The notes under the pieces are model-generated. The model was not told where the DNA came from. It made no database searches and was given only the letters and a program-made list of their open reading frames with translations. A program made the position numbers and the translations under genes. Below, one piece after another: positions 1-9,198 of a DNA stretch of 27,666 bases. The DNA comes from an uncultured Bacteroidota bacterium (GTDB lineage Bacteria > Bacteroidota > Bacteroidia > Chitinophagales > Saprospiraceae): assembly GCA_937952445.1 (NCBI GenBank), contig CALGAA010000037.1, forward strand, positions 1 through 27,666, written 5' to 3'. Within the stretch, counting starts at the first letter, position 1; each line of letters starts with the position of its first letter.

Positions 1-1175
1 TTTCGGCCTCCTGCAATACCTCCAGCGCGTCGATTCGCCCCCAGTCTTCCCACGCAAAACCAAATGGCCGGCGGTTGGTCGGTGCAACCAAATAACCCCA
101 ATCCTTTTTGGAGTATGCGTTTGCCTGATTTACGGCTTCGACAGAAGCTCCATGCACAGAAAGAAAGAGAGCCTGGCTGTCTTGTTGGGGATTGGTACTC
201 GGAGCGACACTGAAATATTGAACACTGCTATCGACACGACTGATGAACGTTCTCTTGTGGTGTACCTTGTTGGACAGCAATCGTGATCACGTGGGTCGAT
301 ATCACATTTCCCTGCGGATCGTGAAGTTCCAATTTGATCTCCCGGTCTCCTTCAGGAATGGATTTATCGAATGGAATGAGGAACGGAACTTTTTGAACCA
401 TACGAGGGGAAATGGTGCGGATTGGTGTTTCCGAGCTCAGATTCCCCAGTTTACAACGGATGGAGTATCCTGAAATGTTCTGGTTGGTGGTATTGAGAAT
501 GCGTACGGCACCCAGGAATTTCCGGTCGGATTCCTCGATCAGTAAGTCCGGTAGCAAAAGATCACGTGGAGTAAACATAACAGGACTTTCAGGCCGGATC
601 AGCCTGGCCCGCATTCGGTTAAAGCGGCCGGAGGAAAGCACGAAAGTATTCACCCCCTTGTTCACGCGGATGGGGATTAGACTCCAGCCAAAATCATAAT
701 GATCGCCTTCCTGAGGAAGTCCGTTGATTAATACTTGCGTATGCCCCGACCCCTCAAAAATCAAAGTTTCTTCTGTTGGCGAGTCGTATTCCAAAAAGAG
801 GTAACCAGAACGCAATCGCTGATCCTGGAACGTACTCGTACTATCGGTTTGGAGCGGTTGCCACGTCATTTCATTCCCCAGATAATCCACATCAAAAACC
901 TGGTTTTCTTTTACTATCTTGTCCGGATGAAGAAGAAATTCCTTAAAGATCGGGTGATCCGGAAAAGTGGCGGACCGATTGCCGATAATATTGAGTGGAA
1001 GGACAAGCGCCTCGTCAAAAACATGAACCAACTCGCCTTCGTGAATGTCGTCTATCTTTTCCTTACCGAAATATTCGACGATATTGCCGGTTCTATCCTG
1101 GGCCAGTACCGTTGGATTTGGAACAAATAGGAAATGTAAAAATGGGAGGAGGAAAAGGAGATAAGTCTGTTTCAT
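1..1175 (-). pseudogene. Secreted alpha/beta-hydrolase (prolyl-oligopeptidase-like), frameshifted and partial
   Basis: The open frame read from 1175 starts MKQTYLLFLLPF and gives a Sec signal peptide ending near a VLAQ site. A beta-rich domain follows, with a jelly-roll-like stretch (GSGHTQVLINGLPQEGD) at about residues 140-190. This frame stops at 228-230. The next frame is open from about 275 to the window edge and reads KVHHKRTFISRVDSSVQYF, then LFLSVHGASVEAVNQANAY and WGYLVAPTNRRPFGFAWEDW, which resembles the N-terminal part of an alpha/beta-hydrolase catalytic domain. The two halves join if one base is skipped near 262-275. An in-frame ATG at 1259 exists, but 1175 is preferred because the signal peptide begins there. 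The catalytic serine region lies outside the window. The break could be a true pseudogene, a sequencing error or, less likely, programmed frameshifting. The family call is from motif memory and moderate in certainty. Confidence 0.65.
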
Positions 1176-1557
1176 ACGGAAGATTTTAATTCCATTTTTG
1201 TCAACCTGATTCAAATGGTCGGTGATTCTTTTCAGGTTGACGGGTAAACCATCATACAATATATCAAATTATACCGTTTTTTTGTTGCATTGTCGTTCAA
1301 ATATAACTGTGCATATGCTGATGAACCTGCCTTTTGACTAAAAGCGGGGGAGCTCACGATCGTTAATGAAATGCTGCAGAGAGGAAAGAAAGACACCCGT
1401 CGTCAGGTTGATGTTGGTTTCATGTTACACGGCACATGTCTGGGGCACACGGCCCGGGGGAATATAATCCGGGATATCCACCACCTTCAGAATGATAAAG
1501 ATATTATATTAATATCAGTATAGTGGATTCTTTTCATGGAGTCCGGCCCAATGGTGC
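1176..1557. other. Intergenic region between two minus-strand genes
   Basis: No convincing ORF is present. Downstream of the sigma gene lies an AT-rich perfect inverted repeat at 1500-1516 (GATATTA, loop TAT, TAATATC), which may mark a transcript end but has no GC stem or clear T tract. A 12-base word, ATGCTGATGAAC, occurs at 1315-1326 and again at 2226-2237 upstream of the sigma gene. ACACGGC occurs twice, at 1427-1433 and 1447-1453. A weak minus-strand TATAATTTG at about 1266-1274 could belong to a promoter of the hydrolase gene, but its spacing is off consensus. Confidence 0.4.
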
Positions 1558-2133
1558 TCAGGAATAAAGGTATCCCAGCATTAAAAGAAATGAAATCACG
1601 ACGTCGGAATTTACCTGGAGGTATTCACGCAGGGTCTTCAGGGCCGAAACCATATGGTTTTTAACCGTATTCGTTGAAATATCCAGCCGCTCAGCGATTT
1701 TCCTGTGGGAAAGTCCTTCCTGCCTGCTCATTTCAAAAATCAGTAATTGCTGGGAAGTCAGTTGGTTTTTTGCTTTTTCCAGGCATTGGAGGTACTCCTC
1801 TTCAATTAAAGCATGATCGGCGTTGGATTGACTGGCTTCAATGATGTTCCACATTTCTTGCCGGAGCTTACGGTTTCTGGCCTGGTACCGAAGTTGGTCG
1901 ACCACCTTGTGGTGCGTAATTTGAAATATAAAGGACCGAATATTGCGCACCTCTGTCAAATCCTTTTGGCACAATATCTCAAAAACTTCCTGTACGATAT
2001 CGTGGGATCGGTCTGTGGATTTTAAATTTTTATAGGCAAATCCAAAAATTTGATCCTTGTACTCCTGATAGAGCTTAGCAAGCTGAGAATCAGCTGACAA
2101 TGAATTGTTAAAACTGAGTAAATGTCGTCGCAT
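1558..2133 (-). CDS. ECF RNA polymerase sigma-70 factor (Bacteroidetes type)
   Basis: This 191-residue protein has the two-domain ECF layout. Sigma region 2 spans about residues 20-86, with DIVQEVFEILCQ as region 2.2 and FIFQITHHKVVDQLRYQ covering 2.3-2.4. Sigma region 4 spans about 117-169, ending in a helix-turn-helix (LSHRKIAERLDISTNTVKNH). The C-terminal tail (residues 177-190, VVISFLLMLGYLY) is very hydrophobic. Sigma factors of this type normally pair with a FecR anti-sigma factor and an STN-bearing SusC. No FecR gene is adjacent here: the divergent neighbour is a SusC without an STN domain. The closest FecR lies at 13550. The ATG at 2133 is the natural start. The family call is firm, but the regulatory target is uncertain. 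Confidence 0.9.
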   Translation of the reverse strand: MRRHLLSFNNSLSADSQLAKLYQEYKDQIFGFAYKNLKSTDRSHDIVQEVFEILCQKDLTEVRNIRSFIFQITHHKVVDQLRYQARNRKLRQEMWNIIEASQSNADHALIEEEYLQCLEKAKNQLTSQQLLIFEMSRQEGLSHRKIAERLDISTNTVKNHMVSALKTLREYLQVNSDVVISFLLMLGYLYS

Positions 2134-2551
2134 TCTTCACTTTTTTTCACTTTTCACCTTCAATATTACGGAAAATTTAATAATAATCTTAAATTTGACT
2201 AGTCCTGTTCACTTTTAATTTCGACATGCTGATGAACGCTTTTAATCCAATTTCCAAACAGAATTTTGGGATGGAAAAACGATAAAAACGACCATCAATT
2301 GGGGATTAAAGGTGCTACAGCTTGAACGATTAGAGGATTGAAACCTGGGGATTGAAAAGTCCGGAAAAAGCTTTGGTCGAAATGTGAAAAGATCACCAGT
2401 GCTATTGGCTCTGCAAATACTATAAAAAAGAAATTGAAAATAAATCAAAAAAGGGACAACCTACTGCTAATAAGAAAATAGTGTACGTACCCTATTTTTG
2501 GACGAAAGTCAAAATAATTGGAATTTTAATCAAACCATAAAATTTTGTAAT
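2134..2551. promoter_or_regulatory. Divergent control region between sigma factor gene and SusC operon
   Basis: This region separates the divergent sigma gene and the six-gene SusC operon and should hold both promoters. Three copies of a GGGGATTRAAA-like motif lie at 2300-2310 (TGGGGATTAAA), 2333-2343 (GAGGATTGAAA) and 2346-2357 (TGGGGATTGAAA). An 8-base palindrome GTACGTAC lies at 2483-2490, just ahead of a TATTTTTG element. A short minus-strand reading frame at 2242-2448 has no family signal and is not called. Confidence 0.45.
2493..2500 (+). promoter_or_regulatory. Candidate -7 promoter element (TAnnTTTG) for the SusC operon
   Basis: TATTTTTG matches the Bacteroidetes -7 consensus TAnnTTTG exactly. 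There is no TTTG at the expected -33 position, so the promoter may use another sigma factor or an activator. If it is used, transcription would begin near 2507. The upstream TTG at 2498 could then not be the translation start. Confidence 0.35.
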
Positions 2552-5500
2552 TTGAAATCGATAGGTACTTTAACAAAAGGATGCTTTTTCCTGTGCATGG
2601 GATTCCTTCTGATGGGACCGCTGCATGCCACAGCAAAAGGAGATCGCGAGGCCAGTATGGTTTTGGTGAATGGATCAGAGGACGCCCCCATGACCAGATC
2701 GGACAAGTCGAAAAAAACAAAATTGGAGCTGCGAGAGGCAGACATGTTGGATCTGCTGCCCCTGGATATAAAAGGGACAGTGGTGGATCAAAATGGCGAT
2801 CCCTTGATCGGAGTGAATATTCAGGTGAAAGGAACTGAAAAAGGTTCATTCACCGACTTCGATGGCAATTTTACAATCGAGGGTGTAGAGGATGATGCAG
2901 TGCTGGTGTTTTCTTATCTGGGCTATACCACCCAGGAGGTGAGCGTTGATGGGCGGGAAACCATTGACGTGGTTCTTCAGTCCGACTCGGAATTGTTGGA
3001 AGGTGTGGTTATTTCTGCTTATGGAACGAAGCAAAAACGGGAAAGCGTTTTGAGTTCGATTTCCACCGTCAATACGTCAGAGCTTAGGGTTCCTTCAAGT
3101 AATATTACTACGGGATTTGCGGGAAAATTGCCGGGCGTCATCGCATTTCAAAGATCAGGTGAACCCGGACTGGACGACGCTCAGTTTTTTATCCGGGGAA
3201 TTACCTCGTTTAGTGCTGCGGGTAAAAAAGATCCACTCATCCTGGTAGATGGCATCGAAATGTCTTCCCGGGACCTTGCCCGGATCAACGTGGATGATAT
3301 TGCGGCTTTTTCGATTTTGAAAGACGCCAATGCCGCTGCCTTATACGGTGCACGGGGTGCCAACGGCGTTATTCTAATTACCACCAAAATGGGACGTCCG
3401 GACAAACTGAGCATCAGCTTGAGGGCGGAAACATCCAATTCATACAACGCGGATTTGGTCGAATTGTCGGATCCCATCACCTATATGAAATTACATAATG
3501 AGGCGGTGCGAACAAGGGACGCTGAGGTGGTTTTACCCTATTCCCTGTCCAAAATACGGGAAACCGAACTGGGCTCAGATCCGGTCCGGTATCCTTCGGT
3601 AGACTGGTATGATTACATGATCAACGATAAAGCCGTCAACAACCGAATCAATCTCAATTTGACCGGGGGTGGTCAGACAGTGCAGTATTATCTGGCAGCA
3701 AATTATCTGGAAGAAAATGGGATTTTGAAAGAAAACAAGCAAAATCTCATCAATAACAATATCAATATCAATCGTTTTCAGGTTCGTTCCAACGTAACCA
3801 TTAAATTTGCTCCAACCACAACCGGGGTTATCCGGGCCTATGGAACCTTTGATGATCAGACCGGACCCCCATTGGGTGGGGCGCAGGTATTCCAGGCTGC
3901 GCGAAATGCTTCACCGGTGCGGTTCCTGCCGTTTTATGAACCCGATTCCACCAATCAGTTTTCCAAACATATTCTATTCGGATCAGGTCCCGAACTTGGG
4001 GTTTACCACAACCCCCTGGCCAGCGTAGCGAGTACTTTTCAGGAGCAGAAAAGCTCGATGATGCTAATGCAACTGGAAATGGAGCATAATTTTATCGAGA
4101 ATGCACTCGATGGTCTGTCCCTGCGCGGCGTGTTCAACATTATGCGACATTCTTCAAATGCTTTTTCCAGAGGATATAACCCATTTTTCTATTCACTCGC
4201 ATCCACAGTAGATGGATCGTATAGATTAAATCCCCTCAATCCGGATACAGGGACCGAATACCTGACTTATTCCGATGGGGCCCGGACCGCCCAGGCTTCG
4301 ATTTATGGTGAAGTTCGGTTAGCCTACAATAAAATATTGAATGATCTCCACGATATCAGTGGTACCCTGGTAGGAACGATTCGATCGGAAACCAGTACGG
4401 CGGAGGTGGACCGCGATTTTGCCTATCGTTTGCAGGCCTCCCTCCCGCGGCGTAACCTCTCCTCTGCTGGTCGGTTAGCGTACGGGTATGATTCCAGGTA
4501 TTTTATGGAATTCAACTTTGGATTGAATGGTACGGAGCGATTTGCGAAACACAACCGCTGGGGCTTTTTCCCATCTGTGGGTGTAGGATGGAATATTGGA
4601 AATGAGGCATTCATGGTAGGTGTACAGGATGCCATAACAGAATTGAAAATTCGCGGGACCTATGGACTGGTCGGAAACGATCAGATTGGGTCGGTGTATG
4701 ATCGGTTTTTTTACCTGTCACGGGTTAACGTGAACGGTCCGGGGTATTGGTTCGGTTTGGACCGGGACTATACCAGTGGTATCAGTATCGACCGATATGC
4801 GAACGAATTAATTACCTGGGAGATTGCGAAAAAAGCCAACCTGGGTCTTGATCTTGGATTGTTCAACAAGCTTACATTAAATGCTGAACTTTTCCGGGAA
4901 GAGCGCAGCAATATTCTGCAAACAAGGACGGACGTACCCTCTACCCTTGGGTTGAGAACGATCCCACAGGCCAATATCGGTGTAGCTGAAGGTAAAGGTT
5001 TTGAAGTTTCAGCGCAGTATTTGCAAACATTTGGGACAGAAATATGGATCGTTGGAAATGGTAATTTCACCTATGCGACAAGTAAGTATCTGAAATTTGA
5101 AGAACCGGATTACAGTGATGTTCCATGGAGATCTCAGGTAGGTCTTAAATTGGGCCAGCCGTTGGGGTATATCGCTGAGCGGTTTTTTATCGATGATGAG
5201 GAAGTCAGCAATGCACCGGTTCAGGAATTTGGAGAATACCGGGGAGGAGATATCAAGTACAAAGACATCAATAAAGATGGAAGGATAAATTCTGATGATC
5301 TCGTTCCCATCGGTTTCCCTACGGTCCCTGAAATTATTTACGGTGCCGGTTTGTCCTTTGGAATCCATTCGTTTGACATCTCCGTCTTTTTCCAGGGTTC
5401 GGCCCGGTCTTCGTTCTTCATCGATGCTGCAGCTATTACACCTTTCGTAAATCAGGGACAGCGTGGATTGCTGGAACTCATTGCCAACGATCACTGGTCG

Positions 5501-5809
5501 GAGAACGATCGAAACCTGGAGGCATTCTGGCCCCGTTTGTCAGAATACACCATTACCAACAACGTCCAGAACAGTACCCACTGGCTTCGAAATGGATCTT
5601 TTTTACGGTTAAAATCGGCGGAAATAGGCTACACCCTCCCCGAGCATCTGACCCAAAAGGCATTTATCCAGGCTTGCCGGGTGTACGTCAGCGGACTAAA
5701 CCTCCATGTCTGGTCCAAATTTAAACTATGGGATCCAGAGATGGCCGGAAATGGATTGGGTTATCCTATTCAAAAGGTGATCAACTTCGGAATCAAACTT
5801 GACCTTTAA
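2552..5809 (+). CDS. SusC/RagA-family TonB-linked outer membrane receptor, no STN domain
   Basis: This is the outer-membrane transporter of a SusCD pair, importing a polymer fragment with TonB energy. A CarboxypepD_reg-like domain (IKGTVVDQNGDPLIGVNIQV) lies about 70 residues in, followed by the plug (FFIRGITSF, ILVDGIEM, LYGARGANGVILITTK) and a barrel running to a typical C-terminal aromatic pattern. The usual EVVVVGYG TonB-box region is changed to GVVISAYG. There is no STN domain; a charged 40-residue linker replaces it. No ATG precedes the signal peptide. The frame is open from 2474, with TTG at 2498 and TTG at 2552. The second is chosen because LKSIGTLTKG then aligns position for position with MKDFFTMTKG of the SusC at 14604. 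The SusD gene follows after 44 bases. Confidence 0.93.
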   Translation: MKSIGTLTKGCFFLCMGFLLMGPLHATAKGDREASMVLVNGSEDAPMTRSDKSKKTKLELREADMLDLLPLDIKGTVVDQNGDPLIGVNIQVKGTEKGSFTDFDGNFTIEGVEDDAVLVFSYLGYTTQEVSVDGRETIDVVLQSDSELLEGVVISAYGTKQKRESVLSSISTVNTSELRVPSSNITTGFAGKLPGVIAFQRSGEPGLDDAQFFIRGITSFSAAGKKDPLILVDGIEMSSRDLARINVDDIAAFSILKDANAAALYGARGANGVILITTKMGRPDKLSISLRAETSNSYNADLVELSDPITYMKLHNEAVRTRDAEVVLPYSLSKIRETELGSDPVRYPSVDWYDYMINDKAVNNRINLNLTGGGQTVQYYLAANYLEENGILKENKQNLINNNININRFQVRSNVTIKFAPTTTGVIRAYGTFDDQTGPPLGGAQVFQAARNASPVRFLPFYEPDSTNQFSKHILFGSGPELGVYHNPLASVASTFQEQKSSMMLMQLEMEHNFIENALDGLSLRGVFNIMRHSSNAFSRGYNPFFYSLASTVDGSYRLNPLNPDTGTEYLTYSDGARTAQASIYGEVRLAYNKILNDLHDISGTLVGTIRSETSTAEVDRDFAYRLQASLPRRNLSSAGRLAYGYDSRYFMEFNFGLNGTERFAKHNRWGFFPSVGVGWNIGNEAFMVGVQDAITELKIRGTYGLVGNDQIGSVYDRFFYLSRVNVNGPGYWFGLDRDYTSGISIDRYANELITWEIAKKANLGLDLGLFNKLTLNAELFREERSNILQTRTDVPSTLGLRTIPQANIGVAEGKGFEVSAQYLQTFGTEIWIVGNGNFTYATSKYLKFEEPDYSDVPWRSQVGLKLGQPLGYIAERFFIDDEEVSNAPVQEFGEYRGGDIKYKDINKDGRINSDDLVPIGFPTVPEIIYGAGLSFGIHSFDISVFFQGSARSSFFIDAAAITPFVNQGQRGLLELIANDHWSENDRNLEAFWPRLSEYTITNNVQNSTHWLRNGSFLRLKSAEIGYTLPEHLTQKAFIQACRVYVSGLNLHVWSKFKLWDPEMAGNGLGYPIQKVINFGIKLDL

Positions 5810-5853
5810 TTAAAGCAATTATATACATGCTCTATATATCAACAAAATTAAAT

Positions 5854-7821
5854 ATGAAGAAGATATCGTTAGTCATAATTGTCTTACTTGGTTTCCAATT
5901 TTACAGTTGTGAATTTATCGACGTAGTACCGGAAGAGGCTCCTACATTGGAGCATGCCTTTTCCAACCGGGCAGTGGCTTACAAGTTTCTGAATACATGT
6001 TATTCGCACCTGCCGGATCCCACCGATCCTTTTTATTATCCCGCCCATTTTACCAGCCGGGATGAACTCGAGCTTCGGGACCCGCGTGCTGTAAACAATT
6101 CCATTGCCGGAAAAATTGCACAAGGACTTCAGTCCGCCAGCAATCCATTGCAGGATTACTGGTCGGGAAGAAATGGCGGAAAAGCTTTATATGTGGGAAT
6201 TCGGGATTGCAATATATTCCTAGAGAATATTCACAAGCCCCAGGACATTCAGGAGGTGGAAAGACAACGGTGGATTGCTGAGGTGAAGTTTCTCAAAGCC
6301 TTCTACCATTTCTTTCTGATGAAACTTTACGGCCCGGTGGCGATCGTGGATGAAAATTTACCCATCTCTGCTACACCTGAAGAAACACAGGTGTACAGGG
6401 AACCGATCGATGTCTGCGTAGACTATATCGTTAATTTGCTGGATGAAGCCAGCGAGGATTTGCCACCAGTACTGACCGATCCGGATATGGAAATGGGCCG
6501 CATCACCAGACCCATAGCGCTGGGGGTGAAAGCCAAAGTATTGGTATGGGCAGCCAGCCCTTTGTTCAACGGCAATCCGGATTATGCAGCGTGGGTTGAT
6601 AACCGCGGTCTGCAATTGATACCATCGGAGTATGATCCTTCCAAATGGCAACGGGCGGCGGATGCGATCAAGGAAGCGATAGATGTGAGCCTGGAATATG
6701 GGCACAGATTGTACGAGTTTAATAAATTTTCAGGTGGACCGAGTGCGTTTAAAATGAATGATACGGTCGTTCAATTGATGACGATACGAAAAGCGATCAC
6801 GGAGGATATTAATAGAAATCCTGGTGTGATCTGGGCGACACAGGAACAATTCGCCAATAGCAAAGGGGGTGCAGGTGGCTCTGGCCTTAGCCTGGCTTCG
6901 CTCGGAAACATGCTGAGGAGCCTTTGGCCGGCCCTATATGCTCAGGACGTTAACTTCCAGGCGAATTATTACCGCGCTTCCTGGCATATGGGCGAATTAT
7001 ACTATTCCAACAATGGTGTTCCGATCCAGGAGGACAAGTTTTACGATTACGCCAATCGACACGAACCTCGCCTGGCTCTCCCCGCTGACAATCATCACTC
7101 ATATATCGCAACGGGCGAGGTGACAGCAGGGATTAACTTTTATCGCGAACCGAGATTTTACGCCGGATTGTGCTTTGACCGGGGATTTATAGAGCTATCG
7201 ACAACCACCGACGACAGCGGTGAAAGCTTCGAATTTTGGAGAGCACGGTACGGAGAAGTGTCCAACGCCGTGGGTCTGGGGACTTATAATCCCAAAAAAC
7301 TGATGGCCTTTGAATCGTCAGGATCACAGGGGGACAACAACAAAACGTATTCCCCATACAACTACCAATTCCCCTTGCTTCGCCTCTCGGATTTGTTTTT
7401 GCTCTATAGCGAGGCATTGAACGAGATCAAATCAGAACCCGATGAAGAGGTGTACCGATGGATCGATATGGTCCGGGAGCAGGCCGGCCTGGATGGCGTG
7501 GTGGAATCCTGGCAAAAAGCATCCACCAAACCGGATGCGCCGAGAAATAAAGCTGAAATGCGCAAAATTATCCAGCGGGAGCGAATGATCGAACTCGCTT
7601 TTGAAGGACAACGCTTCTGGGATGTCCGACGCTGGAAAATAGCAGATCAGTATTGGACCCTTCCGCCCACAAGCTGGAGTCCTGAAAAAGATTACGAAGA
7701 TTATTACGAAGTCTTTCACTACGGAGAACCGCGGAGTTTCACCTTCCGGGATTACCTATACCCCATCCGGGAAAGTGATCTGAGGGTCAATCCCAATTTG
7801 GTTCAAACGTATGGATGGTAA
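5854..7821 (+). CDS. SusD/RagB-family nutrient-binding outer membrane lipoprotein
   Basis: This is the surface lipoprotein partner of the SusC upstream and forms the lid that captures ligand. The start at 5854 gives a lipoprotein signal peptide, MKKISLVIIVLLGFQFYSC, with the lipidated cysteine at residue 19. An in-frame ATG at 5827 would add nine residues and spoil the signal. Family marks include AEVKFLKAFYHFFLMKLYG in the N-terminal TPR-like part, then PLLRLSDLFLLYSEALNE and RERMIELAFEGQRFWDVRRW in the C-terminal part. At 655 residues it is longer than most SusD proteins, with the extra length in the middle. Its ligand cannot be read from the sequence. Confidence 0.94.
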   Translation: MKKISLVIIVLLGFQFYSCEFIDVVPEEAPTLEHAFSNRAVAYKFLNTCYSHLPDPTDPFYYPAHFTSRDELELRDPRAVNNSIAGKIAQGLQSASNPLQDYWSGRNGGKALYVGIRDCNIFLENIHKPQDIQEVERQRWIAEVKFLKAFYHFFLMKLYGPVAIVDENLPISATPEETQVYREPIDVCVDYIVNLLDEASEDLPPVLTDPDMEMGRITRPIALGVKAKVLVWAASPLFNGNPDYAAWVDNRGLQLIPSEYDPSKWQRAADAIKEAIDVSLEYGHRLYEFNKFSGGPSAFKMNDTVVQLMTIRKAITEDINRNPGVIWATQEQFANSKGGAGGSGLSLASLGNMLRSLWPALYAQDVNFQANYYRASWHMGELYYSNNGVPIQEDKFYDYANRHEPRLALPADNHHSYIATGEVTAGINFYREPRFYAGLCFDRGFIELSTTTDDSGESFEFWRARYGEVSNAVGLGTYNPKKLMAFESSGSQGDNNKTYSPYNYQFPLLRLSDLFLLYSEALNEIKSEPDEEVYRWIDMVREQAGLDGVVESWQKASTKPDAPRNKAEMRKIIQRERMIELAFEGQRFWDVRRWKIADQYWTLPPTSWSPEKDYEDYYEVFHYGEPRSFTFRDYLYPIRESDLRVNPNLVQTYGW

Positions 7822-7871
7822 CCGGAAAGAAAATGGAAAGGAATAAGTTATCAAAATATAGTGTACGAGAT

Positions 7872-9155
7872 ATGAAAAATGTTTTTTATTCTTTGTTAAT
7901 CGCAGTGGTTTTATCTCTCCACCTGGGATGTGAAGAGGAAATGGAAGGACCTCTGACCTGGGATTCTGAACCGATTACCAGCTACGAAATCGAACCCATT
8001 TATGGAGGGGCTGTGGTCCGTTATGACGTGCCCAACGATGAAAATTTGCTGTACGTGATGGTGGAATACGAAAGGAATGGAGAGATGTTTACCGAAAAGG
8101 CATCCTTGTACACCAACGAATTGAGAATCGAGGGATTTAACCATCAAAATGAAGTTACGGCGCAGCTTTTTAAAGTCAATAAAGAAGGTGCCAAATCTCA
8201 GCCCCTCCAGATAAAGTTTACCCCGATGGAGCCGGTCATTAGTTTGGCGGTAAAATCCCTCACCATGGATTTTACATTTGGTGGTGTGCTCGCCACGTGG
8301 GAGAACATTACATCGACGAGCCTGGGGGTGCATCTGCTTAGCGTGGATTCGGTGACTCAGGATCTGGAAACGTCAGAGGTGTATTTTTCAACCGTTAGAT
8401 CTGATTCGTACGCTTTCCGGGGATTTGAACCAAAACAATCGACCTTTGGCATATATTTTGAAGATCAATGGGGCAATACCTCCGATACGACTTACCTTGA
8501 GGGAACGCCATTGTATGAAACTGCTATCGAAAAGCCATACGGGGATTTCCGAGCCCAAATTCCATATGACAACGCTACCAATTTGAGTAGTACTTATTCG
8601 TTCGAAAAAATTTGGGACAACATCGTCAATACCAGCCGTAACGGGTGGTTAACGGTGTCCGGTTCCAGTGGGTTGTCGATTACCATCGATCTGGGCAAGC
8701 CGGTGAAACTGAGCCGGATTGTCATCCATGGTTATCACATCAATTCTCCGTACGGCCAGGTCAACATCACCAACTGGGAGGGTTGGGCTACCCGCGAGAT
8801 CGATTTCGATTTGTTGGATGATAAAGATTATTGGTTGGATGAAGAAAGCGTGAGAATCGGGGCGATCCACGATGTACCGGTTGATTACACGCTGCCTGAT
8901 CGGACCTTCAAGGACGACTGGCAGTATTTGGGGTATCATGAGATCACCAGGTACGACCTGTTAACGCCACCGGATCCACAAGGTGTTCTTAACCTTTCTG
9001 AAAATGGGATGGAATATATTATGCCGCTGGAAAATGAACCGGTGAGGTACATCCGGTTGTTTGCCCGGGAGGTTGCAGGTGTAAAGCCACCGCCAAACAC
9101 CAATTATTTTTCCATGGGAGAAATTACCGTATATGGGGATGATACGGTGCCATAA
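7872..9155 (+). CDS. DUF4959/DUF5126/DUF5000-type surface lipoprotein
   Basis: This is a likely surface glycan-binding protein encoded 50 bases after SusD. The signal peptide from 7872 (MKNVFYSLLIAVVLSLHLGC) places the lipidated cysteine at residue 20. An upstream ATG at 7815 overlaps the SusD stop and adds 19 charged residues, so it is not chosen. Two fibronectin/Ig-like beta domains lie at about residues 28-130 and 130-225, in the positions of DUF4959 and DUF5126. A C-terminal discoidin-like domain follows, with LSITIDLGKPVKLSRIVIHGY and PVRYIRLFAREV, as in DUF5000. Proteins with this order commonly sit after SusCD in Bacteroidetes loci. Domain names are from memory of the families, not a search. 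Confidence 0.8.
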   Translation: MKNVFYSLLIAVVLSLHLGCEEEMEGPLTWDSEPITSYEIEPIYGGAVVRYDVPNDENLLYVMVEYERNGEMFTEKASLYTNELRIEGFNHQNEVTAQLFKVNKEGAKSQPLQIKFTPMEPVISLAVKSLTMDFTFGGVLATWENITSTSLGVHLLSVDSVTQDLETSEVYFSTVRSDSYAFRGFEPKQSTFGIYFEDQWGNTSDTTYLEGTPLYETAIEKPYGDFRAQIPYDNATNLSSTYSFEKIWDNIVNTSRNGWLTVSGSSGLSITIDLGKPVKLSRIVIHGYHINSPYGQVNITNWEGWATREIDFDLLDDKDYWLDEESVRIGAIHDVPVDYTLPDRTFKDDWQYLGYHEITRYDLLTPPDPQGVLNLSENGMEYIMPLENEPVRYIRLFAREVAGVKPPPNTNYFSMGEITVYGDDTVP

Positions 9156-9198
9156 ATCACCCTGGAATCCGACTATTCGATTATATAAATAAAATGAT

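Noticed and set aside
2242..2448. 68-codon minus-strand open frame in the control region
   Set aside because: No ribosome site or family signal. The region is better explained as a divergent promoter region with repeated motifs.
5009..5494. 161-codon minus-strand open frame inside the first SusC
   Set aside because: It lies opposite a well-supported receptor gene, has no family signal and no signal peptide or ribosome site. It is a shadow frame.
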